Positions 19,246-28,523 of a stretch of 64,000 nucleotides of DNA are shown piece by piece (the stretch's first letter is position 1; every line of letters begins with the position of its first letter). Both the position numbers and the translations under genes were made by a program. The stretch is from VAZQ01 sp963758945 (GTDB taxonomy: Bacteria; Pseudomonadota; Alphaproteobacteria; Rhizobiales; Xanthobacteraceae), in assembly GCA_963758945.1 (NCBI GenBank), contig CAVWXY010000011.1:62001-126000 (forward strand), written 5' to 3'. The notes beneath the pieces are model-generated. The model saw only the letters and a program-made list of their open reading frames with translations. It was not told the origin of the DNA and did not search any database.

Positions 19246-19725
19246 ATGAGCCTCACCGTCCGCCGCGTCGTTACCGGGCACGACAAGAACGGCCGCGCGA
19301 TCGTGGCGATCGACGAGATCGCCAAGAACGTCGGCCAGAGCCGGCCGGGCGCGCATGCCGCCGTGATCTGGACCAGCGAGGGCTTCCCGGTCGACAACGA
19401 CGGCGACGCCGATACTTCGACCCGCAAGGTCGGCACCACGCTCGCGAACGGCATCGTGTTCCGGGTGGTGAGTTTCGGCCCCGGGGTCGCGCCGCGCAAT
19501 CACCGCACCGACTCGATCGACTACGCCGTGGTGATCTCGGGCGAGATCGACATGCAGCTCGACGACGGCAAGAGCGTGCATCTCGAGGCCGGCGACGTGC
19601 TGGTTCAGCGCGGCACCATCCACAACTGGGTGAACAAGGGCACGGCGCCCTGCGTCATCGCCTTCACCCTCGTCGCCGCCAAGCCGGTCACCGCCGGCGG
19701 CAAGGTGCTCAACGCGGTGGGCTGA
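19246..19725 (+). CDS. cupin-domain protein
   Basis: 159 residues, single conserved barrel cupin. Motif 1 appears as FGPGVAPRNHRTDSIDYAVV with one or two potential metal ligands and motif 2 as LEAGDVLVQRGTIHNWVN with His. GGGAGATCCACC before the ATG is a good ribosome site. Cupins of this form bind a small molecule or metal; no catalytic assignment possible. Divergent from fumA, with the REP element between. Confidence 0.8.
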   Translation: MSLTVRRVVTGHDKNGRAIVAIDEIAKNVGQSRPGAHAAVIWTSEGFPVDNDGDADTSTRKVGTTLANGIVFRVVSFGPGVAPRNHRTDSIDYAVVISGEIDMQLDDGKSVHLEAGDVLVQRGTIHNWVNKGTAPCVIAFTLVAAKPVTAGGKVLNAVG

Positions 19726-19769
19726 TAGCGCAATCCTTCGATCGGCAGCGAGTCGGCGGCCGCCCTCGG

Positions 19770-19991
19770 TCATTGTGCGCCGGCCCGCCTTCCCTTCACC
19801 GGCTCGAAGCTGATCCTGAGGCGATGCCCCGTCGCCCTGGCGAAGCGATCGAGCGTACGGGTCGACGGCCGGCCCTGGCCGCTTTCCAGCCGTGCGATCG
19901 TGCTCTGGGTGGTCTGCATGCGTCGTGCAAGTTCCGCCTGGCTCAAACCCGCACGGATGCGCGCCTTGGCCACCAGCGCCGAGGAAATCAC
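19770..19991 (-). CDS. XRE-type helix-turn-helix DNA-binding protein
   Basis: HTH of the Cro/CI (XRE) type: LVAKARIRAGLSQAELARRM then QTTQSTIARLESGQGRPSTR. From the GTG at 19991 the product is 73 residues, nearly all HTH, preceded closely by GGGGAGG. An ATG at 20102 would add a 37-residue Arg-rich extension that looks like read-through. Antitoxins of HigA type have this form, but no toxin gene is seen on either side, so it may be an orphan regulator. Confidence 0.6.
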   Translation of the reverse strand: MISSALVAKARIRAGLSQAELARRMQTTQSTIARLESGQGRPSTRTLDRFARATGHRLRISFEPVKGRRAGAQ

Positions 19992-20116
19992 CGCCCTCCC
20001 CAGTGGACGACGGCGCGCCAAGGCATGGCCAAGCTTGGGCGCCAAGGCGCCGGTCCCCACCCTCGCCGGAACAGTCGCGCGAGCATCGCCGGCGATGCCC
20101 ATGCCGGGCGCCTGCG

Positions 20117-21274
20117 TCAGGCGCCGAAAATGAACCGGGTCCCGACCGCCGAGTGGATGACCTTGTCGCCCATCGCCTCGCGCGCGAGATCGTAGAACCG
20201 GTCCCCGGTGCAATGCGCCGGGATCAGGTAGTCGGGATCGATCTCCTCGAAGGCGTCGATGGTCTGGCGGATGTAATCGTCGCCCAGCGGCGGCACGATG
20301 TGGAAGCCGCCGATGACGGCGTGCACCTTGTCGATGCCGGAGACCTCCTGCGCCTGCTTGACCGCGTTGATGACGCCGCGATGGCTGCACGAGGTCAGGA
20401 CGACGAGGCCTTTATCCTTGACCATATAGGTGGTTGCGATCTCGTGATCGAAATCGTCCGGAATGTAATCGCCGGTGTTCTTCGCCGCCGGCATTTTCTC
20501 CGGGAAGCAGCCGAAGCCGTCGAAGATGCCGACGATCTCCCTGGTCGGCAGCAGCGGCTGCTCGAACGAATTCTGCGCGATCCGGCCGGTGGTGAAGCCG
20601 TGGTCGGCGACCAGCGCCGGCCCTTCCGCCATCATCAGCGCCAGGTTCGCGTCCATGATCGCCTTGCGGTCGAGCGCGCCGAAATTGCCGCCGGCGTTGC
20701 GCCGCAGGCAGAAGCAGTCCTCGCCGCCGACGAACAACGGCAGATTGGGCTTCAGCGCGCGGCCTTGTGGGCGGAGAGAAAGCCGACCATGCCGCCGAAA
20801 TGGTCGTAATGCCCGTGGCTGAGCACGAGCGCATCGAAGCTCGCAGGGTCGATCTTGAGGATGGACAGGTTGTTGAGCAGCACGTCGGCGGTGTAGCCGA
20901 AATCGACCAGCACGTTGCGCTCCTCGTCGCCGCGATGCGATTGCGCGTGCATGGACAAGCCCCACTCGCCGTTGAGCGCGGCGCGCGGCGGCGCGTCCGG
21001 CGTGGTGTTGCCGCCGCTGCGCCGCTCGATGGTGATGCCGTCGCGCTTGTCCGAAGGGATGAACTGGATCACCACGTTGTCGGTGACCATGCGGACCGCG
21101 ACCCGGTCGACCTCCGGAACCGTGCGGCCGAGCGGACGCGCCTGCGCCGTGCGCGCATTGGCGACCATCGTGCCGATGACGGCGGACACGAAGCCGGCGC
21201 CGCCGGCGCAGAGCGGCCCCGAACGTCGAGAGCAGCGACGCTCCCGGAACGCAGTTGCAGGCATTGAACAGCAT
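20117..21274 (-). pseudogene. MBL-fold metallohydrolase, two frame breaks
   Basis: Starts MLFNACNCVPGASLLSTFG at 21274. The zinc-binding motif LVLSHGHYDHFGG (HxHxDH) is in a second frame, and the remainder (LKPNLPLFVGGEDCFCLRRN, LTSCSHRGVINAV, GGFHIVPPLG, YLIPAHCTGD) is in the first. Breaks near 21203 (an extra G in a four-G run) and near 20758 (a GC dinucleotide tract). Corrected, the protein is about 385 residues with all metal ligands, resembling the 7,8-dihydropterin-6-methyl synthase-like MBL group. It lies among GST and amidohydrolase genes with the same problem. Confidence 0.75.
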
Positions 21275-21334
21275 CCCGGCCTCCCTGTTGGCTGCGCGGT
21301 TCCGCGCCGGTCGTGCAACCGCGCCGGCCGTCCG

Positions 21335-22050
21335 CTATCCGTCGAGCTCCTTGAAATAGCGGTAGATGCCCCACTGGCTGAACGGGATGCGCCGATCGGA
21401 GGCGAGATAGGCGGCAATGCGCGGGCGCTTGGCGACGCGGTCGCGAAGCGCGACCACGCGCGGCACCTTGCGCTCGAACCGCTTCATCCGCTTGGGGAAG
21501 GCGTAGCGCAGGCCCTCGACGATCTGGAACAGCGAGAGGTCGGCGTAGGTCAGCCTGCGGCCGAGCAGGTAGGGACCGCCGCTGTTCTCGAGCACGCGCT
21601 CGAAATAGCGCAGGAATTTGGGCAGCCGATGGCGCCAGAAATATTTCGTGGCGAGCTTGGCGGCCGCGCGCTGCTCTTCGAAATAGAGATAGCCGGTGAT
21701 CGGGTGATGGGTGTCGTGGATGAGCGCGACGAGATCGGCGATGGTGAGCTGCAGCTGGTGCACCCACAACCGTCCGGCTTCGTCGCGCGGCGCAAGGGCA
21801 AGGCGTCCGCCGAGATAGAGCAGGATGTTGGCGGTCTGGCCGATCACGAGCTTGCCGGCCTTCAGGAACGGCGGGGCGAACGGCGGGCGCTTGATGCGCC
21901 GGTCCGTCGATGAGCTTCATCATCGCCGGCACGCCGCGCTTGCCCGCGGCGCGCCACGTCGACATAGTCGGCGCCCGCCTCTTCCAGCGCGAGCCGCACG
22001 AACTCGCCGCGGCCCTGGATCGTCGGCCAGTAATAGAGCTCATAGCGCAT
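21335..22050 (-). pseudogene. glutathione S-transferase family protein, two frame breaks
   Basis: Begins MRYELYYWPTIQGRGEFVRL at 22050 (thioredoxin-fold domain with the Y-W-P active-site-like start), shifts frame near 21950 and 21903, then continues IGQTANILLYLGGRLALAP into the helical domain (GPYLLGRRLTYADLSLFQIV) and ends YRYFKELDG. Each break is one extra base on the coding strand. Corrected length about 237 residues. Sigma/omega-like GST with a Ser/Tyr-type N-domain; substrate unknown. Confidence 0.75.
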
Positions 22051-22286
22051 GATGACCTCGGCGGGCGTCGGCGGGCGGGCGAAGGCGACGCGCGAACAGC
22101 GGGCCCGCACCGTCAGTGGCGATTGCGTGCGCCGTGCCCATGCGAGGAGAAAGGCGGAACGAACGGATGATAGCCTCATCGCGCCGGGTCGCGCCATCCG
22201 TCAGGGCCGCGAGCGAAGCGGCCGGTCGAACCATCAGCCGCGCCCTTGCCCGGCTGCCGCAAGCGATCTCCGAGTGATCTCGCAGC

Positions 22287-23378
22287 CTATGCCGCCTTGA
22301 GCGCGGGATGATCCGCAGCGCGTTCTCGCGCTCGATCGCAGGAGGTCGGCGCCGCTGAAGGCGGCGGCGAGCGCCTTCACGTGGTCGAGCCGCGGTGCGA
22401 TAGGGATAGTCGGTGCCGTAGACGATCTGCGAGATCGGCACCAGCTTGGCGAGCGCGCCGATCGTCACCGCGTTCGAGATCTGGGCGGTGTCGTAGTAGA
22501 AGCGCTTGAGCTCGCCGTCGACGATTTCGCGCGTGAACTTGTCCTTGTAGGGCGGTGTGCTCACCACCTGGACCTGGAAACGCTCGGCAAACGCGGTGAG
22601 CGCGCCGCCGCCGTGCGAGAAGATCGAATTGATGTCCTTGAAGCGCTGCGAGGTGCCGCTGCAGCAGCAGGCTCGCGATGGTGCGGGTCGTGTCCGTCCC
22701 GAATTCGATCGTCGATTCGCCACGCCCTGCACCAGATTGACGGCAGCAATTGGGGGTGGTCGGATGGGTGTAGACCGTGGCCTTGCGGCGGTTGAGCTCC
22801 TCCCATACCGGCGCGAACGCGGATAGCCCAGCCACTTGTCGCCGTAGCTCGTCATCACGCCGACGCCGTCGGCCTTGAGCGTGTCGAAGCAATAGGCGAT
22901 CTCCTTGCAGGCTCTCGTCGACGTGCGGCAGCGGCAGCATGGCGAACATGCCGAAGCGGCCGGGATGATGGCCATCAGCTTCTTGGTGTATTCGTTCGAC
23001 TCGCGCGCGATGCGGGCGCGGCGGCGCGTGTCGGCGAGAGAAATTGACCTGCGGCGTGGTCGGCGAGACCACGGCGGTGGCGATGCCGGCCTTGTCCATG
23101 TCGTCGAGCGACTTCTGCGGCGACCAGTTGACGATCGGCGGATTGTCGAGCTTGGCTTCTTCACCGCGTCGAGCCAGGGCGGCGGCGAGGATGTGGTGGT
23201 GCACGTCGATGCGCTGCGGCTTGCCCTGCGCCGCGGCCTTGGGGCCGATGCCCGCGGCGGTGAAAGCGCCGATGCCGAGCGCCGCCATGCCGCCGGCCAC
23301 GAATTGGCGCCGGCCGATAGTCGCGCTCGGAGCGCAGCAGGCGCAGCCGCCGAAGAATTTGCGTCGAGCCTGGTTCAT
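22287..23378 (-). pseudogene. amidohydrolase-2 family protein with about twelve single-base indels
   Basis: Starts MNQARRKFFGGCACCAPSAT with a Tat-like signal (RRQFVAGGMAALG) at 23378, SD GGGAGGA. The metal motif VHHHI, then LDDMDKAGIATAVVSPTT, DHPGRFGMFAMLPLPHVDES-like, FSHGGGALTAF and YGTDYPYRT are all there but spread over frames. I count breaks near 23195, 23170, 23038, 22969, 22910, 22824, 22741, 22721, 22667, 22395, 22330 and 22306, about six gains and six losses that cancel, giving 363 residues. Decarboxylase-like (ACMSD/LigW) amidohydrolase. Preserved protein with so many compensating indels points to sequence error. Confidence 0.75.
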
Positions 23379-23561
23379 CCCATGTCCTCCCGTCGTTGGT
23401 TCTCGTTGCGAGGCCCTCGCCAACCGACGCGCGGGACCTCTTCGCCCGGCCGAGGGTGGCGCGATTTGCGGTGCGTCGGCAGGAGCGCGCGCGAGACCGG
23501 GCCGAGACGCGGCGAAGCCGGCCGGTATAGACTGCCGCGCCGACAACAACGGAGGAATCCC

Positions 23562-24410
23562 ATGCCCATCGCAAAAGTGCGCGGCGTGAACATCAATTAC
23601 GAGGTGCTCGGCAGCGGCGGCCCGTGGGTGGCGCTCTCCCCTGGCGGCCGGCGCGCGCTCGACAACGTGAAATCGCTGGCGCGGCACGTCGCCGATGCCG
23701 GCTACCGCGTGCTCATCCACGACCGGCGCAACTGCGGTGTATCCGACATCGTCATCGGTGGCGAGAGCTCGGAATACGAGACCTGGGCCGAGGACCTCTA
23801 CGACCTGCTGTCGCAGCTTAAGGCACTGCCCGCCATCGTCGGCGGCAGCTCGTCGGGCTGCCGGCTTTCAGTGCTGTTCGCGCTGAAATATCCCCGCGCT
23901 GTGCGCGCGCTGCTGCTGTGGCGCGTCACCGGCGGACCGTTCGCCGCCGCGCGGCTGACCGAGAACTACTACGACAAATATATCCGCGCCGCGCGGGAGG
24001 GCGGCATGGCTGCGGTGTGCGCGCTCGATCATTTCAAGGAGCGCATCGACGCGCGGCCGGACAACCGTGCGGTGCTCATGGCGATGGAGCCGAAAGCCTT
24101 CATTGCCGCCATGGAGCGCTGGCGCGCGCAGTTCGCCAAGGGCGCCGAGCTGCCGATCATCGGCGCGAGCGAGAACGATCTCAACTCCATCAAGGTCCCG
24201 ACCTGCATCATCCCCGGCAACGACAAGACCCACAACCATTCCATCGCTGCGGCGGCGCATCGCATGATCGCGGGCAGCGAGCTCTACGACATCTTCCCCG
24301 GCGACCTCGACATCGATCTCGTCCCGACCGAGGACTGGGAGCCCAAGGAATTGGAGATGGCGAGAATCTTCGTCGACTTCCTCGCGCGCAGGCAGGCCAA
24401 GGCGGCCTGA
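23562..24410 (+). CDS. alpha/beta hydrolase
   Basis: 282 residues, starts MPIAKVRGVNINYEVLGSGG with GGAGG seven bases upstream. Canonical fold: oxyanion region LSPGGRRAL, nucleophile elbow IVGGSSSGCRLSV (G-x-S-x-G variant with Ser), and late acid/His region PGNDKTHNHSIA. Probably esterase, lactonase or C-C hydrolase; the substrate is not predictable. Stops seven bases before the next gene, so probably co-transcribed with the methionine-synthase-like gene. Confidence 0.8.
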   Translation: MPIAKVRGVNINYEVLGSGGPWVALSPGGRRALDNVKSLARHVADAGYRVLIHDRRNCGVSDIVIGGESSEYETWAEDLYDLLSQLKALPAIVGGSSSGCRLSVLFALKYPRAVRALLLWRVTGGPFAAARLTENYYDKYIRAAREGGMAAVCALDHFKERIDARPDNRAVLMAMEPKAFIAAMERWRAQFAKGAELPIIGASENDLNSIKVPTCIIPGNDKTHNHSIAAAAHRMIAGSELYDIFPGDLDIDLVPTEDWEPKELEMARIFVDFLARRQAKAA

Positions 24411-24417
24411 CGGCGGC

Positions 24418-25554
24418 ATGCAGCGCAGCACGGAGCGGATTCTCACCACCCATACCGGCAGCCTGCCGCGGCCGCCCGCGGTGGTGGAGCTCTTGCTCGC
24501 GGAACAGAACGATCCGGGCGGCAGGGCGGCGGAGCTCGCGGAGGCGGTGCGCGCCGCCGTCGCCGAAGCGGTGCGCAAGCAGGTCGCCTGCGGGCTCGAC
24601 ATCGTCAACGACGGCGAGCAGGGCCGCACCGACTACACCACCCACGTCAAGGACCGCCTCACCGGCTTCGACGGCCCGAGCTCGCCGCCGCTCGGCACCG
24701 GCGAGCCCGATTTCCCCGAGCTCTCGGCGATGCTCGCGTATTTCGCTTCGCCGTTCCAGCACCGGCCGGCCTGCTCGGGGCCGGTGGCCTGGAAGGACTT
24801 CGCCGCGGTCGAGGCCGACATCGCGCGCTCGCGCGCGGCCGCCACCGCCGTCGGGGCGCAAGAGATGTTCATGACCTCGCCGTCGCCCGGGCAGATCGCG
24901 CGCTATCTCAAGAACCAGCACTACCGCTCCGACGAGGCCTATCTCTACGCGCTCGCCGACGTGATGGCGCGCGAATACCGCGCCATCGTCGACGCCGGCT
25001 TCGTGCTGCAGCTCGACTGCCCCGACCTCGCCCTGAGCCGCCACATGGTGTTCGCGCATCTGAGCCTGGCGGAGTTCCGCAAGGTCATCACCACCCATGT
25101 CGAGGCGCTCAACCACGCGGTCCGCGACATCGCGCCCGAGCGCATGCGCATGCACATCTGCTGGGCCTCGACCCAGGGCCCGCATCACAACGATGTGCCG
25201 CTCCGGGACATCGTCGACATCGTGCTCATGGGACGGCCGCAAGCGCTGTCGTTTCCCGGCGCCAATCCGCGCCACGGCCACGAGTGGAAGGTGTGGCGCG
25301 ACGTGAAGCTTCCCGACGGCAAGATCATCATCCCGGGCGTGATCGATTCCACGTCGAACTTCGTCGAGCATCCCGAGCTGGTGGCGGACCGGATCCTGCA
25401 ATATGCCGGGGTGGTGGGAGCCGGGAACGTCATCGCCGGCGTCGATTGCGGCTTCGGCACCTTCGCCGGCCGCCTGCAGGTCGATTCCAAGATCGTGTGG
25501 ATGAAGCTCGCCTCTCTGGTCGAGGGGGCACGGCTGGCGTCGCGGCAATTGTGA
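24418..25554 (+). CDS. cobalamin-independent methionine synthase II family protein
   Basis: 378 residues, homologous to the C-terminal catalytic half of MetE. Starts MQRSTERILTTHTGSLPRPP. Zinc ligands typical of the family are visible: His and Cys in RMHICWAS and Cys in GVDCGFGTFAGR. The N-terminal MetE half is absent, as usual for this stand-alone family, whose members transfer methyl groups between small molecules and may not make methionine. Close coupling to the upstream hydrolase suggests a catabolic or demethylation role; the MetF-like gene at 6425 could be functionally related but is distant. Confidence 0.85.
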   Translation: MQRSTERILTTHTGSLPRPPAVVELLLAEQNDPGGRAAELAEAVRAAVAEAVRKQVACGLDIVNDGEQGRTDYTTHVKDRLTGFDGPSSPPLGTGEPDFPELSAMLAYFASPFQHRPACSGPVAWKDFAAVEADIARSRAAATAVGAQEMFMTSPSPGQIARYLKNQHYRSDEAYLYALADVMAREYRAIVDAGFVLQLDCPDLALSRHMVFAHLSLAEFRKVITTHVEALNHAVRDIAPERMRMHICWASTQGPHHNDVPLRDIVDIVLMGRPQALSFPGANPRHGHEWKVWRDVKLPDGKIIIPGVIDSTSNFVEHPELVADRILQYAGVVGAGNVIAGVDCGFGTFAGRLQVDSKIVWMKLASLVEGARLASRQL

Positions 25555-25753
25555 TGAAACCGCGGTAGGGTCGGGGCACGGCGCACGCGGCAAAATGATG
25601 CGGGCGGGAAACATCTTTTGGGCGCGCACCTCTTGCCCACTCGACGCGTCCCGTCCCGGACACTGCACGCGGGCTTGACGCTGCGGGAGTGCGCTCGGCA
25701 AGCTCGCGCAGGAATGGGCGATACCTGCGCAGGACATATTTCTCGGAGGAAGC

Positions 25754-26983
25754 ATGTCAAAGCACTCGCTCTTCCCCATGATCGCAGCGGCCCTGCTGTG
25801 CTCGGCGTTGCCGGCGCGCGCGCAACAGGCGCAGGCGGACTTTCCCGACGGGCCGGGCAAATCGACCTTCGTCGCGGTCTGCGGCGGTTGCCACGACATC
25901 AACCGCGCGCGCGCGGGCTATACGCCCGAGGGCTGGCGCACGGTGATGCGCATGATGCTCAACTTCGACGTGCCGGTCCCCCCGGAAGAGGTCGCCACGC
26001 TCACCGATTACCTGATCGCGAGCTTTCCCGAGCGGCCGCGCCCGGCCGCGGTGATCATCGACGGACCGGTCAAGGCCGCGATCAAGCAGTGGCCGGTGCC
26101 GACGCCGGGCTCGCGGCCGCATGACCCGCTCGCCGCCAGGGACGGCGCGATCTGGTACACCGGGCAGCTCTCCAGCCGGCTCGGGCGCCTCGACCCCAAG
26201 ACCGGCGAGATCCTGGAATACCCGCTCACGCCGCGCACGGGTCCGCACGGGCTCGCCGAGGACAAACGCGGCAATATCTGGTTCACCGGGAACCACGCCG
26301 GCGTCGTCGGCAGGCTCGACCCCAAGACCGGCGACATCACCGAGTACAAGATGCCGGATCCGCAGGCCAAGGATCCGCACACCATCGCCATCGACCCGAA
26401 CGGGATGGTGTGGTTCACGGTGCAGAACGGCAACATGGTGGGCCGCATCGACCCCAAGAGCAACGAGGTCAAGCTCGCGACCTCGCCGACGCCGAACTCG
26501 CGCCCTTACGGCCTGGTCGTCAACTCCCGGGACGTTCCGGTCTTCGTCGAGTTCGGCAGCAACAAGATCGCGACCATCGATCCCAAGACCATGGCGATCA
26601 AGGAATACCCGTTGCCGGACGCGGCGTCGCGGCCGCGGCGGCTTGCGCTCACGCCCGACGACGCGGTCTGGTACACGGATTTCCCGCGCGGCTATCTCGG
26701 CCGCCTCGACCTTGCGACCCGCGCGCACAAGGAGTGGCCGTCGCCGAGCGGACCGAAATCGCAGCCTTACGGCATCGTCTTTGCCAAGGGCGCGCTCTGG
26801 TACAACAAGTCCGGCGCCAAGCCCAACACCATCGTTCGCTTCGACCCGAAGACGGAGAAGTTCCAGAGCTGGGCGATCCCCGGCGGCGGCGATATCGTGC
26901 GCAACATGGATGTCGACCGCGAGGGCAATCCGGTGACCGCCAACAGCCTGGTCAACCAGGTCGGCCGGGTCGAGGTGGAGTAG
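25754..26983 (+). CDS. periplasmic haem c domain fused to Vgb-like beta-propeller
   Basis: 409 residues. Signal peptide MSKHSLFPMIAAALLCSALP then ARAQQ. A small cytochrome-c-like module follows: CGGCH at 43-47 and Met-rich segment RTVMRMMLNFDVPVP as candidate distal ligand. From about 110 a six-to-seven-bladed propeller repeats W-F/Y-T...GRxDPKTGE (IWYTGQLSSRLGRLDPKTGE, IWFTGNHAGVVGRLDPKTGD). This is the virginiamycin B lyase-like (SMP-30/streptogramin lyase) family; actual lyase activity is unlikely to be assignable. ATG preceded by GGAGGAAGC. Confidence 0.85.
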   Translation: MSKHSLFPMIAAALLCSALPARAQQAQADFPDGPGKSTFVAVCGGCHDINRARAGYTPEGWRTVMRMMLNFDVPVPPEEVATLTDYLIASFPERPRPAAVIIDGPVKAAIKQWPVPTPGSRPHDPLAARDGAIWYTGQLSSRLGRLDPKTGEILEYPLTPRTGPHGLAEDKRGNIWFTGNHAGVVGRLDPKTGDITEYKMPDPQAKDPHTIAIDPNGMVWFTVQNGNMVGRIDPKSNEVKLATSPTPNSRPYGLVVNSRDVPVFVEFGSNKIATIDPKTMAIKEYPLPDAASRPRRLALTPDDAVWYTDFPRGYLGRLDLATRAHKEWPSPSGPKSQPYGIVFAKGALWYNKSGAKPNTIVRFDPKTEKFQSWAIPGGGDIVRNMDVDREGNPVTANSLVNQVGRVEVE

Positions 26984-27062
26984 CGCTGCAAGCATTCGTT
27001 CGGTCGCATGATCTGATCCGAAAGTCTGCAACGCTTCGTAATCATGCGGCAGGAGACGGCGA

Positions 27063-27626
27063 ATGGCCAAGATCTGCGATTGCTTTCCCGAGTTGAAAGA
27101 GGTCACCGATGCGCGCGAGCGCCGTTACCGCGCGCATCCGGAGAAGCCGGCGCCCGACGGACCGCAGAGCTTCGTCGAGGTGAAGGTGACGTCCATCGGT
27201 CAGCTCAACGAGCTCGTCGACTGCAGGAAGAGCGGCTACAAGTTCGTCATCAGCGAGCCCGTGCATGTGGGCGGGCAGAATTGCGCGCCGACCCCGCTCG
27301 AATTTCTCCTCTCCGGCGCGGTCGGCTGCTACGCCGCGGTGTTCGCCTTCTATGCGGCCAAGCTCGGGGTGACGTATGAAAGTTTCGAAGCGGTGGCGCG
27401 CAGCGACTTCGACGTGCGCGGCCACATGATCGCGGGGGCGCCCAAATCGGCGTTCAGCAAGGTGACGATCAGCATCAGCGTCGCGAGCGAGGCGCCTGAG
27501 GACAAGCTCAGGGAGATCGAACGCCTGGCATTCGAAGGCTGCCCGGGCCTCTCCACGCTGCGCGAGCCTGTGCCGGTGGAGACGCGTCTTCGGGTGACGC
27601 GCACGGGCGCGGACCGAGCGGCCTGA
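27063..27626 (+). CDS. OsmC/Ohr-family peroxide-related protein
   Basis: 187 residues. OsmC fold with both redox cysteines: GAVGCYAAV (within the long helix) and EGCPGLSTL. Also APTPLEFLLSG, the family motif. Reduces organic hydroperoxides with thiols in known members. An N-terminal Cys-x-Cys (KICDCFPEL) is unusual. It stops ten bases before the SET gene, so they probably form an operon. Confidence 0.85.
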   Translation: MAKICDCFPELKEVTDARERRYRAHPEKPAPDGPQSFVEVKVTSIGQLNELVDCRKSGYKFVISEPVHVGGQNCAPTPLEFLLSGAVGCYAAVFAFYAAKLGVTYESFEAVARSDFDVRGHMIAGAPKSAFSKVTISISVASEAPEDKLREIERLAFEGCPGLSTLREPVPVETRLRVTRTGADRAA

Positions 27627-27635
27627 CGGTCGGCG

Positions 27636-28118
27636 ATGACGCGCGGCATCTCGCGCAAGCCTGCGCGCGCGGCGCGCGGCAGTTCTCGCGCGGACGAGCC
27701 TTACCGTGTCGGCCGCTCCGCGACCGGGCTCGGGCTGTTCGCCACCGCGCCGATCGGCAAGGGCGCGTTCATCGTCGAATACAAGGGACGCCGCATCAGC
27801 ACCGCGGAGGCGGCGCGGCTCGAGGCCCGCGGTGCGCGCTTTCTCTACGAGATCGACCGCCGCTGGACCGTGGACGGCTCGAGCCGTCGCAACATCGCCC
27901 GCTACGCCAACCATTCCTGCCGCCCCAACGCCGAATCCGACGTCGTGCGCGGCAAGGTGATCCTGCGCGCGATCAAGGCCATCAAGCCCGGGGACGAGAT
28001 CACCTACGACTACGGGGAGGAATATTTCGAGCTGTTTCTCGAGCCCATCGGATGCAAGTGCGCCAAGTGCGGCGAGCGGCGGCGCAAGAAGCGCCGCGCG
28101 GGGTGCGGCGCGATCTGA
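27636..28118 (+). CDS. SET-domain lysine methyltransferase-like protein
   Basis: 160 residues. Basic N-terminus, then a SET domain: GLGLFATAPIGKGAFIVEYK (SAM-binding GxG region), NIARYANHSCRPNAESDVV (the R-Y-x-N-H-S-C-x-P-N core) and DEITYDYGEEYF (catalytic Tyr). A short post-SET with Cys-x-Cys-x-x-Cys (GCKCAKCGE) completes the Zn site with the Cys of HSC. Protein lysine methylation, possibly of a ribosomal protein or DNA-binding protein; the target is unknown. Confidence 0.85.
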   Translation: MTRGISRKPARAARGSSRADEPYRVGRSATGLGLFATAPIGKGAFIVEYKGRRISTAEAARLEARGARFLYEIDRRWTVDGSSRRNIARYANHSCRPNAESDVVRGKVILRAIKAIKPGDEITYDYGEEYFELFLEPIGCKCAKCGERRRKKRRAGCGAI

Positions 28119-28143
28119 CATCCGATAGCCAGCGTCCGTCGAT

Positions 28144-28356
28144 TTAACGCGCAGGCACGTCGAGCGGACCCGCGCAGTTGGTCCGGCCGCGCGCGATGCA
28201 CTCGTCGAGGGCGCGCTGCTCGAACATGGCATTGGCAAGCCACACTCCGCCGCCGACGACCAGGATCAGGATCAGCAGCAGCACCGCGGTCGCGATCCGG
28301 CGGTCGCGCGGCGTCTCCACATAGTCGTCCGGTGTCGGCGGCTCCGGCTCGTCCAT
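28144..28356 (-). CDS. single-pass membrane protein of unknown function
   Basis: 70 residues: acidic/Pro N-terminus MDEPEPPTPDDYVETPRDRR, one helix (TAVLLLILILVVGGGVWLA), then a periplasmic tail with two Cys (DECIARGRTNCAG). Convergent with the SET gene. Conserved-looking but no named family. Confidence 0.6.
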   Translation of the reverse strand: MDEPEPPTPDDYVETPRDRRIATAVLLLILILVVGGGVWLANAMFEQRALDECIARGRTNCAGPLDVPAR

Positions 28357-28446
28357 GACGCAATCGTAGATGGGGTAACGGGCCTCGGGCCCCTTGGCGA
28401 GCGGCTCGCTCGCTAGGGCGCTGTGGGTGGCGGCTTGGCGAGGAGG

Positions 28447-28523
28447 TGGTCGTCCCTCAAACTGATGGTGTCAATGAACGGAGTCGGGATGGTCCCGCTC
28501 CAAGCATCATCGAGGGACGACCA
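28447..28523 (+). repeat. 12-bp inverted repeat flanking the IS110 start
   Basis: TGGTCGTCCCTC at 28447-28458 and GAGGGACGACCA at 28512-28523, perfect, with a 53-base loop. The second arm ends in the A of the transposase ATG, so the structure would sequester the ribosome site. Confidence 0.75.

Noticed and set aside
19770..19991. Toxin-antitoxin pair with the XRE protein
   Set aside because: No toxin-like gene on either side.
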